From contig CACJHA010000012.1 of NCBI GenBank assembly GCA_902593075.1, positions 1 to 35,859 of the forward strand: DNA of 35,859 nt, given 5' to 3'. Positions within the stretch are counted from its first letter, which is position 1. Each line of letters begins with the position of its first letter. Shown here piece by piece: positions 18,400 to 28,324 of this stretch. The stretch is from an uncultured Bacteroidota bacterium. GTDB taxonomy: Bacteria > Bacteroidota > Bacteroidia > Flavobacteriales > Flavobacteriaceae. Made by a program: the position numbers and the translations under genes. The notes beneath the pieces are model-generated. The model did not search any database, was not told the DNA's origin, and saw nothing but the letters and a program-made list of their open reading frames with translations.

Positions 18400-19650
18400 A
18401 TGAAAGATTTATTTCAAAGAATTATTGAAAATAAGGGGCCATTAGGTAAATGGGCTTCAATCGCTGAAGGATATTTTGTTTTTCCAAAATTAGAGGGACC
18501 TATTTCTAATAGAATGAAGTTTAATGGTAAAGAAGTTATTACTTGGAGTGTTAATGACTACTTAGGACTCGCTAATAACCCTGAGGTAAGAGAAATAGAT
18601 TCAGAAGCAGCACAGAAATTTGGTTCAGCACATCCCATGGGCGCAAGAATGATGTCTGGTCACACAGAATTACATGAAAAGTTAGAAAAAATTCTTTCTG
18701 ATTTAGTAAACAAGGAGTCATCATATGTCTTGAATTTTGGATATCAGGGTATATTATCTACAATAGACACACTAGTCTCTAAAAATGATGTTATAGTTTA
18801 TGATAACGACTCCCATGCCTGTATTATTGACGGTGTAAGACTTCATTTAGGAAAACGTTTCACTTATAGACATAATGACATAGAAAGTTTAGAAAAAAAC
18901 CTTATTAGAGCATCTAAGGTTGCAAATAATAGTGATGGAGGTATTTTGGTTATTTCTGAAGGTGTTTTTGGAATGAGGGGTGAGCAAGGTAAGTTAAAAG
19001 AAATAGTTGAATTAAAAGAAAAATATAAATTTAGATTTTTAGTTGATGATGCTCATGGTTTTGGAACTTTAGGAAAAAATGGATCTGGAACAGGTGATGA
19101 GCAAGGTGTTCAGGATCAAATTGATGTATATTTTGCAACTTTTGCAAAATCAATTGCTTCAACTGGAGCTTTTATTGCGGGTTCTAAAGAAGTAATTGAT
19201 TTCCTTAAATACAATATGCGTTCTCAAATGTTTGCAAAATCCTTGCAAAGTGTTTTGGTTTATGGTATTATCAAAAGGATAGAAATGATGAAATCAAGAC
19301 CAGAATTTAAAAAGAGGTTATGGGAAAATGTTTATTCACTTCAGGAGGGACTTAAAAATAGAGGTTTTGATATTGGTAATACCCAAAGCTGTGTAACACC
19401 TGTTTATTTAAAAGGAAGTATACCTGAAGCTATGGTGTTGGTTAAGGATTTAAGAGAGAATTATGGAATTTTTTGTTCTATAGTAGTTTATCCAGTTATT
19501 CCAAGAGGACTGATACTATTAAGATTAATACCAACTGCGTCACACACAATAAAAGACACTGAAATTACACTGGAGGCCTTTTCATCAATTAGGGAAAAAC
19601 TTAACAATGGAACCTATAAAACTATGTCTCAAGCAATTCCAGCGCTTTAG
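18400..19650 (+). CDS. AONS-family PLP acyltransferase, probable cysteate acyltransferase (capnine synthesis)
   Basis: A 416-residue alpha-oxoamine synthase, the family of serine palmitoyltransferase, KBL, BioF and HemA. Seen: VNDYLGLANNPEV, SAHPMGARMMSGH, NFGYQGILST, the His stacking on PLP in DNDSHACIIDG, DDAHGFGTLG, and the lysine K250 in FATFAKSIASTGAF. The N-terminal extension PLGKWASIAEGYFVFP resembles flavobacterial members rather than E. coli KBL. Serine palmitoyltransferase would give ceramide-type lipids; the adjacent cysteine-synthase-like gene instead favours cysteate plus acyl-ACP giving 3-ketocapnine, a precursor of sulfonolipids linked to gliding in Flavobacterium. The family is certain and the lipid assignment is inference. 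Its stop overlaps the dnaN stop by 4 bases. Confidence 0.87.
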   Translation: MKDLFQRIIENKGPLGKWASIAEGYFVFPKLEGPISNRMKFNGKEVITWSVNDYLGLANNPEVREIDSEAAQKFGSAHPMGARMMSGHTELHEKLEKILSDLVNKESSYVLNFGYQGILSTIDTLVSKNDVIVYDNDSHACIIDGVRLHLGKRFTYRHNDIESLEKNLIRASKVANNSDGGILVISEGVFGMRGEQGKLKEIVELKEKYKFRFLVDDAHGFGTLGKNGSGTGDEQGVQDQIDVYFATFAKSIASTGAFIAGSKEVIDFLKYNMRSQMFAKSLQSVLVYGIIKRIEMMKSRPEFKKRLWENVYSLQEGLKNRGFDIGNTQSCVTPVYLKGSIPEAMVLVKDLRENYGIFCSIVVYPVIPRGLILLRLIPTASHTIKDTEITLEAFSSIREKLNNGTYKTMSQAIPAL

Positions 19651-20768
19651 TCACTATTAAGCATTACTGGCATAATTAACATAGTTATTTCTTCATTATT
19701 ATCATCTTTATTATTGGGAGTTATTATCCCAGCTTTATTTGGGAGTGACATTGACAAACAAATTTCGTTACAATCCAAATTGTTTAACATATCAATTAAA
19801 AACCTGGAATTAAAACCTATCTCAATATCATCACCATTATAATTGCAACTAACTCTCTCTTCGGCCTTGTTGCTATAATCATAATCTTCAGCAGAAATAT
19901 TCATTTCAGACCCAGCAATTTTAAATTTAATTTGATTTGTACTTTTGTTTGAAAAAACACCTACTCTTCTTACAGAATTGAGTAACAAAACTCTTTCTAT
20001 TACAAGTCTATTTGGATTTTCTTTTGGTATAACGGCTTCGTAATTTGGATATTTCCCTTCTATCAATCTACAGCTAAGTGTATAATTTTCAAATGTAAAT
20101 TTTGCATTAGTTTCATTAAATTCTATTGAGAGATCATTTTCAAAGTCACTTAAAATATTTTTTAAAACCTGCAAAGCTTTTTTAGGCATTATGAATTCAG
20201 AATTACCATCGGAAGTTATATCATTTCTTACATATCTTACTAGTTTGTGTGCATCGGTTCCAACCAGAGTTATATTTTCAGAACTAAATTGAAAAAAAAC
20301 CCCACTCATAACCGGCCTTAAATCATCATTTCCAGTGGCAAAAATAGTAGAATTTATTGCTTTGGAAAGAATTCCAGCACTTAGAGAAGTTAACGAAGAG
20401 TCTTTTATTTCAATTGGTTTTGGAAATTCTTCTGCTGGAACAAACGATATTCTATATTTGCCATCATTTGCATTTATCTCTAGAACACTTTCCTCTTGAG
20501 TGGAAAATGTAAGAGGTTGTTCAGCAAAGTTCTTTAAAGCATCAACTAATAATTTAGCTGGCACAGCGATTTCCCCAGAACTCTCCGATTCAATTTCGAT
20601 AATAGTTGACATTGTGGTCTCCAAATCAGAAGATGTAATTTTTAAAGAATTTTTATTTATTTGAAATAAAAAGTTATCCAGTATAGGTAAAGTATTTGTT
20701 GTATTAACTACGCCTAAAAGTATTTGTAACTTTTTTAAAAGAATATGACTTGAAACTATAAATTTCAT
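19647..20768 (-). CDS. dnaN: DNA polymerase III beta sliding clamp
   Basis: A ring-shaped clamp holding DNA polymerase III and other partners on DNA. It has 373 residues in three similar subdomains, beginning MKFIVSSHILLKKL with TLPILDNFLF, then GEIAVPAKLLVDAL, a middle domain with GNDDLRPVMSGVFF and TDAHKLVRY, and the end ITMLIMPVML, the conserved clamp C-terminus near the partner-binding pocket. It is not next to dnaA or recF here, which is usual for Bacteroidota. It converges on the acyltransferase gene with a 4-base overlap. Confidence 0.97.
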   Translation of the reverse strand: MKFIVSSHILLKKLQILLGVVNTTNTLPILDNFLFQINKNSLKITSSDLETTMSTIIEIESESSGEIAVPAKLLVDALKNFAEQPLTFSTQEESVLEINANDGKYRISFVPAEEFPKPIEIKDSSLTSLSAGILSKAINSTIFATGNDDLRPVMSGVFFQFSSENITLVGTDAHKLVRYVRNDITSDGNSEFIMPKKALQVLKNILSDFENDLSIEFNETNAKFTFENYTLSCRLIEGKYPNYEAVIPKENPNRLVIERVLLLNSVRRVGVFSNKSTNQIKFKIAGSEMNISAEDYDYSNKAEERVSCNYNGDDIEIGFNSRFLIDMLNNLDCNEICLSMSLPNKAGIITPNNKDDNNEEITMLIMPVMLNSD

Positions 20769-20784
20769 TAATATTATATTATAT

Positions 20785-20792
20785 CAAATATA
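20785..20792 (-). promoter_or_regulatory. Candidate -7 element for dnaN
   Basis: On the minus strand TATATTTG matches TAnnTTTG exactly, 16 bases before the dnaN ATG. The expected start of transcription would fall near 20780. No clear -33 TTG is seen at the right spacing. Confidence 0.4.
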
Positions 20793-20936
20793 AGTTTAAT
20801 GAAATAGATAATAAAACTTAGTTGCAAAAAGTTATTACCATTATATTTTATAAAAAAAAGGGTGAATTACTAAATTAAGTTTTTATACAAAAACAATAAT
20901 TTTCATAGAATTTTCGATAGTATAAAATTATTTGTT

Positions 20937-21767
20937 CTATAAAAATTCAACAGTTATAGTGGTTCTAAACTCTAGACCAAATAAGCTGTTTGCACTTCCT
21001 ACCTTTGAAGGATTACTCTTGTATATTGCAATTTCTAAATATCCGGCTGAATTCCAAATTGCAATCTTTTTCCCTTCTTCTTCCCTTTTGATTTTAGGAA
21101 TATCAAAATCAATAGCTTCGGAATACGAGTTATAAACTTTTTGAAATTTTACACTGTTTGCATAAATAATGAAATCTCTTGATTTACGTACATCTAAAAA
21201 ATATTTTTTTTTAATGTTTGTAACTACATTACCAAAGTTGTCTATATAAATAACACTTCCAATTAATTGAGTTTTGGATTCATTAAGCACCGGATTAACA
21301 TTAACTATTTCTTTTAATTTTTTAGTTTCAATTCCAACCACCTCCATATTTCCTTTTCTGCTTAGGTGTCCTGCAACCTTAACAAATACATCTAACACAG
21401 GAAATGAACTAACAGATAATTCGTGTATATTAATTTCTATTAACTTGTCATATTTTCTTCCTTCCAACAATAACGAAAAAATCCCATTGTTAGCACCTAT
21501 AAAGTAATGATCATCAAAGCTCATCAACATATGTTTATTTTCAGGTGAAAATTCAGAATCAACACCGACAATATGGATAGATTTTTTTGGGAATGCGGAA
21601 TATGAATTTTTTAAAATATATGCGGCCTCAGAATGATTGAATGGACTTATTGAATTTGAAATATCTATTACATTAGCACTAGGGATTTCCTTATAGATTG
21701 AAGCCTTTATTACAGAAACAAAATAATCTTTAGTTCCAAAATCAGTTGTTAAAGTAATTATTGACAT
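20937..21767 (-). CDS. SAM hydrolase (adenosine-forming), DUF62 family
   Basis: A 276-residue member of the family that includes chlorinase and fluorinase but in most bacteria hydrolyses S-adenosylmethionine to adenosine and methionine. The start ITLTTDFGTKDYFVSVIKA is a family hallmark. IHIVGVDSEFSPENKHM and FIGANNGIFSLLL form the SAM pocket, and YIDNFGNVVTNI opens the C-terminal beta-barrel. Fluorinase-specific insertions are not apparent. It is divergent from phoH with an 88-base gap; this SAM hydrolase / PhoH / purC order is, to my recollection, frequent in Flavobacteriia. The biological reason for SAM hydrolysis is poorly understood. Confidence 0.9.
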   Translation of the reverse strand: MSIITLTTDFGTKDYFVSVIKASIYKEIPSANVIDISNSISPFNHSEAAYILKNSYSAFPKKSIHIVGVDSEFSPENKHMLMSFDDHYFIGANNGIFSLLLEGRKYDKLIEINIHELSVSSFPVLDVFVKVAGHLSRKGNMEVVGIETKKLKEIVNVNPVLNESKTQLIGSVIYIDNFGNVVTNIKKKYFLDVRKSRDFIIYANSVKFQKVYNSYSEAIDFDIPKIKREEEGKKIAIWNSAGYLEIAIYKSNPSKVGSANSLFGLEFRTTITVEFL

Positions 21768-21819
21768 AAAGAATTTAATTTAAATTTAGTTTTTATTTTG
21801 AAAAATGTTAATTTGCTTA

Positions 21820-21827
21820 CAAACTTA
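21820..21827 (-). promoter_or_regulatory. Candidate -7 element for the SAM hydrolase gene
   Basis: Minus-strand TAAGTTTG matches TAnnTTTG, 52 bases before the ATG at 21767, inside the divergent gap shared with phoH. No -33 TTG was found, so support is weak. Confidence 0.3.
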
Positions 21828-21855
21828 CAAATACTAGAAAAATAATTTATTTTAA

Positions 21856-22785
21856 TTGAACGAGATAAAAATTGAATTTAAGGAAATCAATCCTCAAAGT
21901 TTTTTTGGTAATGGTCAAACATTAAGTAAAATAAAAGAAACATTTCCTAAGTTGAAATTAGTATTTAGAGGGTCTTTTGTTAAAGCCTTCGGTGATAAAT
22001 CAGAGTTAGACAATTTTAAAATTAAATTTAACTCACTTATAAACTATTACATAAAATACAATAATATTTCTTCTAATATTTTAGATGAAGTTCTTAGTTC
22101 AGATTCTAATAATTTTGAATTTATTCCCAAGACAGACGAGATAATCACATATGGAGTAAAGGGAAATTTAATTAGGGCTAAGACCAAAAATCAAATTAGG
22201 ATTGTTGAATTATCAAAAAAATATGACATGTTGTTCGTAGTAGGTCCTGCAGGAACCGGAAAAACTTATACTAGCGTTGCGTTAGCAGTAAAAGCTCTAA
22301 AAGAAAAAAAAATTAAAAGAATTATATTAACTAGACCCGCTGTGGAGGCAGGAGAAAACTTGGGATTTTTACCTGGTGATATAAAAAATAAATTAGATCC
22401 ATATATTCAACCACTATACGATGCCCTTTATGACATGATTCCAACAGAAAAGCTTCATTCGTATCTTGAAAGAGGAATAATTCAAATTTCGCCTCTGGCA
22501 TTCATGAGAGGAAGGACTCTGAATAATGCTTTTGTTATTTTGGATGAAGCCCAAAATGCTACACATTCACAGATGAAAATGTTTCTTACTAGAATGGGAC
22601 CTGAAGCAAAATTCATTATAACTGGTGACCCAGGCCAAGTAGACCTTCCTAAAAAAATTAAATCTGGTTTAAATGAAGCCCTTAATATTCTTAAAAAAAC
22701 TAGTGGTATCAAAATTTTAAATCTTGATGAAAAAGATGTAATTAGACACAAACTTGTAAAGAAAATCATTACAGCATATAATTGA
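21856..22785 (+). CDS. phoH: PhoH-family ATPase
   Basis: A 309-residue cytosolic P-loop ATPase. An N-terminal KH-like region (about 1-105) precedes the ATPase core with Walker A GPAGTGKT (130-137), RPAVEAGENLGFLPGD, Walker B VILDEAQN (D230, E231) and TGDPGQVDLP. The initiation codon is TTG; there is no nearby ATG, and the encoded N-terminus MNEIKIEFKEINPQSFFG matches the usual flavobacterial PhoH start, so TTG is credible. Roles in RNA metabolism and phosphate starvation have been proposed for the family, without a settled function. It is followed 6 bases later by purC. Confidence 0.93.
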   Translation: MNEIKIEFKEINPQSFFGNGQTLSKIKETFPKLKLVFRGSFVKAFGDKSELDNFKIKFNSLINYYIKYNNISSNILDEVLSSDSNNFEFIPKTDEIITYGVKGNLIRAKTKNQIRIVELSKKYDMLFVVGPAGTGKTYTSVALAVKALKEKKIKRIILTRPAVEAGENLGFLPGDIKNKLDPYIQPLYDALYDMIPTEKLHSYLERGIIQISPLAFMRGRTLNNAFVILDEAQNATHSQMKMFLTRMGPEAKFIITGDPGQVDLPKKIKSGLNEALNILKKTSGIKILNLDEKDVIRHKLVKKIITAYN

Positions 22786-22791
22786 ATTGAC

Positions 22792-23739
22792 ATGAGCACT
22801 TTATTATCAACCAGCTTTGAATTACCTAATCAATTATCAAAATATAAAGGTAAAGTAAGGGAAGTTATATCTCTTGAAAATGATTTGTTAGTTATAATAA
22901 CAACTGATCGTCTTTCTGCATTTGATGTTGTCCTTCCAAAAGGGATTCCGTATAAAGGTCAAATTTTAAATCAAATTTCATTACATATGCTTAATTCAAC
23001 AAAAAACCTTGTGCCAAACTGGCTAATATCTTCTCCTGATCCAATTGTTTCAATAGGAAAAAAGTGTGAGCCATACAAGGTAGAAATGATAATTAGAGGA
23101 TATTTATCCGGACACGCGGCAAGAGAATATAAAAAAGGTAAAAGATATATTTCTGGTGTAAAAATGCCTGATAATATGAATGAAAATGATCCTTTTCAAG
23201 CCCCAATAATTACTCCATCAACAAAATCTTCAAATGGTCATGACGAGGATATATCAAAAGAGGAAATTTTAGATAAAGGTCTTATTTCTGAAAGTGATTA
23301 TAAAAAAATTGAAAGTTATACCAATATACTCTTTGAAAAAGGTTCAAAAATAGCTAGTGATAGAGGCTTAATTTTGGTTGATACAAAATATGAATTTGGT
23401 AAATCCAAAGATGGAGAGATTTTGCTTATTGATGAAATTCACACACCCGATTCTTCAAGATATTTTTATATAGAAGGATATGAAGAAAGACAAAAAAATC
23501 TTAATGATCAGAGGCAGCTGTCAAAAGAATTTGCTAGACAATGGCTAATTTCTAAAGGTTTTCAAGGTCTTGAAGACCAGCAACTACCAGAAATAGATGA
23601 TAATTTCACAAATATGGTTTCTGACAGGTATATTGAGTTATATGAAACTATTACTGGAAAAAAATTTATGCCAGCTCAAATTGAAAATATAGAAAATAGG
23701 GTCAAAGACAACATTTTAAGGTTTCTTGAAAATTATTAA
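22792..23739 (+). CDS. purC: SAICAR synthase (purine biosynthesis)
   Basis: Phosphoribosylaminoimidazole-succinocarboxamide synthase joins CAIR and aspartate with ATP in de novo purine synthesis. The 315-residue protein is of the longer Bacteroidota/eukaryote-like type. It shows KYKGKVREVI (nucleotide loop), TTDRLSAFDVVLP, MIIRGYLSGHAAREY, LIDEIHTPDSSRYF (metal and ATP site) and LSKEFARQWL. It lies 6 bases after phoH and is presumably cotranscribed with it. About 100 bases of AT-rich DNA with no clear promoter match separate it from parE. Confidence 0.97.
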   Translation: MSTLLSTSFELPNQLSKYKGKVREVISLENDLLVIITTDRLSAFDVVLPKGIPYKGQILNQISLHMLNSTKNLVPNWLISSPDPIVSIGKKCEPYKVEMIIRGYLSGHAAREYKKGKRYISGVKMPDNMNENDPFQAPIITPSTKSSNGHDEDISKEEILDKGLISESDYKKIESYTNILFEKGSKIASDRGLILVDTKYEFGKSKDGEILLIDEIHTPDSSRYFYIEGYEERQKNLNDQRQLSKEFARQWLISKGFQGLEDQQLPEIDDNFTNMVSDRYIELYETITGKKFMPAQIENIENRVKDNILRFLENY

Positions 23740-23840
23740 ATACCAATATTAAAATCAGATAGTTTTCAACCCAAATGTGTTAATTACTTTTATTGTCTTC
23801 GCATACATATCTACTGATTCAACCATTATATTTACTAATT

Positions 23841-25697
23841 ATGTCAGAACAGATAAAATACACTGAGGAAAACATAAAATCTTTAGACTGGAAGGATCAT
23901 ATTCGAACTAGACCAGGAATGTATATTGGAAAGTTAGGAGATGGCTCTTATTCTGATGACGGAATTTATATTCTTTTAAAAGAAATTATAGATAATTCTA
24001 TTGATGAGTTTGTCATGGGATCTGGAAAAAAAATTGAAATTGAAACAAATCACTTTGAGATTTTTGTTCGTGATTATGGAAGAGGTATTCCACTTGGAAA
24101 GTTGGTTGATGTTGTTTCTAAGATGAATACCGGAGGTAAATATGATTCTAGGGCATTCAAAAAGTCAGTTGGTTTAAATGGAGTCGGAACTAAAGCTGTA
24201 AATGCATTATCTTCTTCATTTACCGTTGAATCTATTAGAGAAGGGAGATCAAAATTAGCTAGTTTCCAGTGTGGTATTTTGGTTGACCAGGTTGAGGATG
24301 AAAACTCTGCCAAAAAAAATGGTACAGAAATTACTTTTACTCCTGACAAATCTATTTTTAAAACTTATAAATATAGAGATGAACATATTGAAAGAATGCT
24401 AAAGCATTATGTTTTTTTAAATCCTGGTCTAAGGATTTATTACAATACCAAAACTTTTTTTTCTCTAAATGGCTTGCGTGACTTGTTAGAAGATCAATCT
24501 AATGTAAATGATTTTTTATATCCAATAATTCATTTAAAAGGTGATGATATTGAGGTGTCTTTAACTCACAGTAGAACACAGTATAGTGAGGAGTATCATT
24601 CATTTGTTAATGGACAAAATACTACTCAGGGAGGAACTCATTTATCTGCTTTTAGAGAAGGGTATGTAAAAACAATAAGAGAGTTTTTTGGAAAAAATTT
24701 TGAATCTTCGGACATAAGAAAATCTATTGTTTCCTGCATTAGTATTAAGGTTATGGAGCCTGTTTTCGAATCTCAAACTAAAACAAAACTCGGTTCAACT
24801 GAAATGGGAGAAGGATTACCTTCAGTGCGTTCTTATATTATTGATTTTCTTGGAACACAATTAGATAATTTTCTTCATAAAAACACTGAAGTTGCAGATT
24901 CTATTCAAAAAAAAATACTTCAAGCAGAAAAAGAACGAAAAGAACTATCAGGAATTAGAAAAATAGCAAGAGAAAGAGCTAAAAAAGCAAGTTTGCATAA
25001 TAAAAAACTAAGAGATTGTAGAATTCATCTTGGAGATATTGGTAAAGATAGAAGATTAGATTCAACAATTTTTATTACAGAAGGTGATTCGGCTAGTGGA
25101 TCAATTACAAAGTCTCGTGATGTCAACACTCAAGCAGTTTTTAGTCTAAGAGGTAAACCTTTGAACACTTATGGTATGTCAAAAAAAATAGTTTACGAAA
25201 ATGAAGAATTTAATCTTTTGCAAGCAGCTTTGAATATCGAAAATAGTCTTGAAAGTTTGCGTTATAATAAAATCGTGATTGCCACTGATGCCGATGTAGA
25301 TGGTATGCATATCAGACTTTTATTGATTACCTTTTTTTTACAATTTTTCCCAGAATTAGTTAAAGAAGGGCATTTGTATATTTTACAAACGCCTCTATTT
25401 AGAGTTAGAAATAATAAAAAAACTGAATATTGTTACTCTGAGTTTGAGAAAAAGAAATCAATTGATAGGTTAGGTGTCAATTCTGAAATAACAAGGTTTA
25501 AAGGCTTGGGTGAAATATCTCCAGATGAATTCAAATACTTTATTGGACAATCTATGCGCTTAGATCCAATTAGAATGGATAAAGAGACAACTATTGAGGA
25601 GCTATTAGAATTTTATATGGGAAAAAACACACCCGATAGGCAAAACTTCATTATTGACAATTTAAAAATTGAAGCTGACTTAATTGACCCTGTTTAA
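23841..25697 (+). CDS. parE: DNA topoisomerase IV subunit B
   Basis: ATPase subunit of the type IIA enzyme that decatenates daughter chromosomes. It has 618 residues, the short form without the gyrase B insertion. GHKL ATPase features: [32 protein letters not shown] and [13 protein letters not shown]; the TOPRIM part has [17 protein letters not shown] and [11 protein letters not shown] start at the ATG at 23841; a TTG 48 bases upstream would add a poorly conserved hydrophobic stretch. The partner gene follows 5 bases later. Gyrase would be encoded elsewhere; assignment to ParE rests on length and pairing with a long ParC-like subunit. Confidence 0.94.
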   Translation: MSEQIKYTEENIKSLDWKDHIRTRPGMYIGKLGDGSYSDDGIYILLKEIIDNSIDEFVMGSGKKIEIETNHFEIFVRDYGRGIPLGKLVDVVSKMNTGGKYDSRAFKKSVGLNGVGTKAVNALSSSFTVESIREGRSKLASFQCGILVDQVEDENSAKKNGTEITFTPDKSIFKTYKYRDEHIERMLKHYVFLNPGLRIYYNTKTFFSLNGLRDLLEDQSNVNDFLYPIIHLKGDDIEVSLTHSRTQYSEEYHSFVNGQNTTQGGTHLSAFREGYVKTIREFFGKNFESSDIRKSIVSCISIKVMEPVFESQTKTKLGSTEMGEGLPSVRSYIIDFLGTQLDNFLHKNTEVADSIQKKILQAEKERKELSGIRKIARERAKKASLHNKKLRDCRIHLGDIGKDRRLDSTIFITEGDSASGSITKSRDVNTQAVFSLRGKPLNTYGMSKKIVYENEEFNLLQAALNIENSLESLRYNKIVIATDADVDGMHIRLLLITFFLQFFPELVKEGHLYILQTPLFRVRNNKKTEYCYSEFEKKKSIDRLGVNSEITRFKGLGEISPDEFKYFIGQSMRLDPIRMDKETTIEELLEFYMGKNTPDRQNFIIDNLKIEADLIDPV

Positions 25698-25702
25698 TTC
25701 AC

Positions 25703-28324
25703 ATGGAAGAAAATTTAAATTTTTACAATAAAGAAAATTCTTTAGGTTCTGAGGAGATACTTGTACGAGTAACTGGTATGTATAAAGACTGGTTCTTAGA
25801 TTATGCTTCTTATGTAATCTTAGAAAGAGCAATACCTGACATTTTTGACGGACTAAAACCTGTTCAAAGGAGAATTTTGCATTCCATGAAAGAACTTGAT
25901 GATGGTCGCTTCAATAAGGTTGCCAACATAGTCGGCCACACCATGCAGTTTCATCCACATGGTGATGCGAGTATTTCAGATGCAATTGTACAAATTGGAC
26001 AAAAAGATTTACTCATCGAAACTCAAGGAAATTGGGGTAATATTCTCACTGGAGATAGAGCAGCTGCGTCTAGGTATATTGAAGCAAGACTATCAAAGTT
26101 TGCTCTTGAAGTTATTTTTAGCCCAAAAATTACAGAATGGCAATTATCTTATGACGGTAGAAAAAAAGAGCCCATCCACCTTCCGGTAAAATTTCCTTTA
26201 CTTTTAGAACAAGGTGCAGAGGGAATAGCTGTTGGGCTTTCAACAAAAATTCTACCGCATAATTTTAAAGAATTAATTAAAGCTAGCATTTCTTATTTAA
26301 AAGGTAAAAATTTTAGAATTTTTCCTGACTTTCAGACTGGAGGAATTATGGATGTTCAAAATTACAATGATGGCCAGAGAGGTGGAAAAATTAAGGTTCG
26401 CGCAAGAGTTTCATTAAAAGACAAGAATACTTTAGTTATATCAGAAATACCTTTTGGAACAACAACTACCTCATTAATAGAGTCAATTCTAAAAGCGAAT
26501 GATAAAGGTAAAATAAAAATTAAAAAAATTGAGGACAATACTTCCTCTGAAGTTGAAATTTTAATACATCTTCCTTCTGGAATTTCCCCTGACAAGACAA
26601 TAGATGCTCTTTATGCATTTACTTCTTGTGAAACTTCTGTATCCCCTCAAGGGTGTGTTATAGTTAATAATAAGCCTAGTTTTATGGGGATAAGTAATAT
26701 TTTAAAAATTTCTACTGATAATACAGTAGAATTATTAAAAAAAGAACTTGAGGTTAAGCTCATAGATTTAGAAAATCAGTGGAGATTTTCAACATTGGAG
26801 AGAATTTTTATTGAAAATAAAATATATAGAGATATTGAAAAAGAAAACACATGGGAGGGAGTAATAAGTGCGATTCGAAATGGTTTAATTCCATTTGAAA
26901 GTCATATTAAATATGAGGTTAATGATGATGATATCCTTAAATTAACTGAAATAAGAATAAAAAAGATTTCTAGATTTGATTTAAACAAGGCAATAGAGAA
27001 AATCACTCAAATTGAAGAATCTATTTCTACAGTTAAAAATAATCTTAAAAACTTAATTGACTATTCTATTTCTTATTTTGAGGGTTTGTTGAAAGATTAT
27101 GGAATAAATAAAGATAGAAAAACTGAAATTAGGGTTTTTGACAACGTTGATGCAACTAAGGTTGTTACTAGAAATTTAAAACTTTATGTTAATAGAGAAG
27201 AAGGTTTTATTGGAACTTCCTTACGAAAGGATGAATATGTTTGTGAGTGTTCAGATATAGATGATATAATTGTATTTACTAAATCTGGAAAGATGAAAGT
27301 GGTTAGGGTAGATAGTAAAACTTTTATTGAAAAAAAGATCGAATATGTTTCAGTTTTCAAGAAAAAAGATTCTAGAACTATCTATAATTTAATCTATAAA
27401 GATGGGAAGTCAAAAATTTCTTATATCAAAAGATTCGCTGTTACTGGAATTACAAGAGATAAGGTTTATGATGTTACACAGGGTAGTCCTGGTAGTGCTG
27501 TGCTTCACTTCACCGCCAATTCGAATGGAGAAGCTGAAAAAGTAAGATATTATATCAAAAAGTCTAAAAGCACCGAGAATTTAAGAAAAAGAGACTATGA
27601 TGAAGATTTTTCACTTTATCAAATAAAAAGCAGAAGTGCAAGAGGTAATATTTTATCAAAACATAACCTCTTAAAGGTTGATTTTAAAGAAAAAGGTCTC
27701 TCTACTTTAAAACCCAGAAATGTTTGGTTTGATCCAATTGTCTTAAAATTGAATTTGGACTCTAGAGGAAATCCACTTGGTGCATTTAGAGCAGAGGATT
27801 TAATCCTTATTATAAGCGAGGATCGCACTTTGAAAACTACTACCCCAGAACTATCAACTCAATTTAAAGGATTACCAATAGTAATAGAGAGATGGATTAA
27901 AAGAAAACCAATTACTTTGGTTTATTATGATGAAAACAAAAAAGATTACTTTATTAAAAGATTTTTAATTGAAAATCAAAACAAAGAAATATCTTATCTA
28001 AAAGATGGAGGAAAATTAGTATTTATTACAACTGAGTGGAGACCAGTTATAAATATTCAATTTAAAAAGAACAGAGGGGAGGAGTCAAATCAAGAGAAAA
28101 TGTTAAATGTTGAAGAATTCATAGATGTAAAAGGATTCAAGGCTAGTGGAAATCGACTTTTAACTGAAAAAAAATATTCCAAGAGAAAGATAAATAAAAT
28201 TTATTTGTTTGAAAGTTTACCATATGAGGATGATATGGAAAATAAAGAAATTAATGAATTAGAAGTTAATGAACCGGAAACAGTTCCAAAATCTGACAAA
28301 ACTCAAATTAAATTAAAGTTTTAA
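25703..28324 (+). CDS. parC: DNA topoisomerase IV subunit A
   Basis: DNA-cleaving partner of ParE, 873 residues. The breakage-reunion domain starts with YASYVILERAIPDIFDGLKP and VQRRILHSM. The catalytic tyrosine is Y125 in SRYIEAR. The helix that faces quinolones reads HPHGDASISD, with Ala (A89) at the place of E. coli GyrA Ser83 and D93 at Asp87; I believe Ala here is normal for Bacteroidota ParC. A long C-terminal region forms a degenerate beta-pinwheel (GYxGTSLR-like repeats from about residue 510) and ends in an acidic then basic tail. Its stop overlaps the convergent lipoprotein gene by 12 bases. Confidence 0.95.
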   Translation: MEENLNFYNKENSLGSEEILVRVTGMYKDWFLDYASYVILERAIPDIFDGLKPVQRRILHSMKELDDGRFNKVANIVGHTMQFHPHGDASISDAIVQIGQKDLLIETQGNWGNILTGDRAAASRYIEARLSKFALEVIFSPKITEWQLSYDGRKKEPIHLPVKFPLLLEQGAEGIAVGLSTKILPHNFKELIKASISYLKGKNFRIFPDFQTGGIMDVQNYNDGQRGGKIKVRARVSLKDKNTLVISEIPFGTTTTSLIESILKANDKGKIKIKKIEDNTSSEVEILIHLPSGISPDKTIDALYAFTSCETSVSPQGCVIVNNKPSFMGISNILKISTDNTVELLKKELEVKLIDLENQWRFSTLERIFIENKIYRDIEKENTWEGVISAIRNGLIPFESHIKYEVNDDDILKLTEIRIKKISRFDLNKAIEKITQIEESISTVKNNLKNLIDYSISYFEGLLKDYGINKDRKTEIRVFDNVDATKVVTRNLKLYVNREEGFIGTSLRKDEYVCECSDIDDIIVFTKSGKMKVVRVDSKTFIEKKIEYVSVFKKKDSRTIYNLIYKDGKSKISYIKRFAVTGITRDKVYDVTQGSPGSAVLHFTANSNGEAEKVRYYIKKSKSTENLRKRDYDEDFSLYQIKSRSARGNILSKHNLLKVDFKEKGLSTLKPRNVWFDPIVLKLNLDSRGNPLGAFRAEDLILIISEDRTLKTTTPELSTQFKGLPIVIERWIKRKPITLVYYDENKKDYFIKRFLIENQNKEISYLKDGGKLVFITTEWRPVINIQFKKNRGEESNQEKMLNVEEFIDVKGFKASGNRLLTEKKYSKRKINKIYLFESLPYEDDMENKEINELEVNEPETVPKSDKTQIKLKF

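Noticed and set aside
23793-23840. Upstream TTG start for parE
   Set aside because: The extra 16 residues are hydrophobic and unlike ParE; the ATG at 23841 gives the usual N-terminus.
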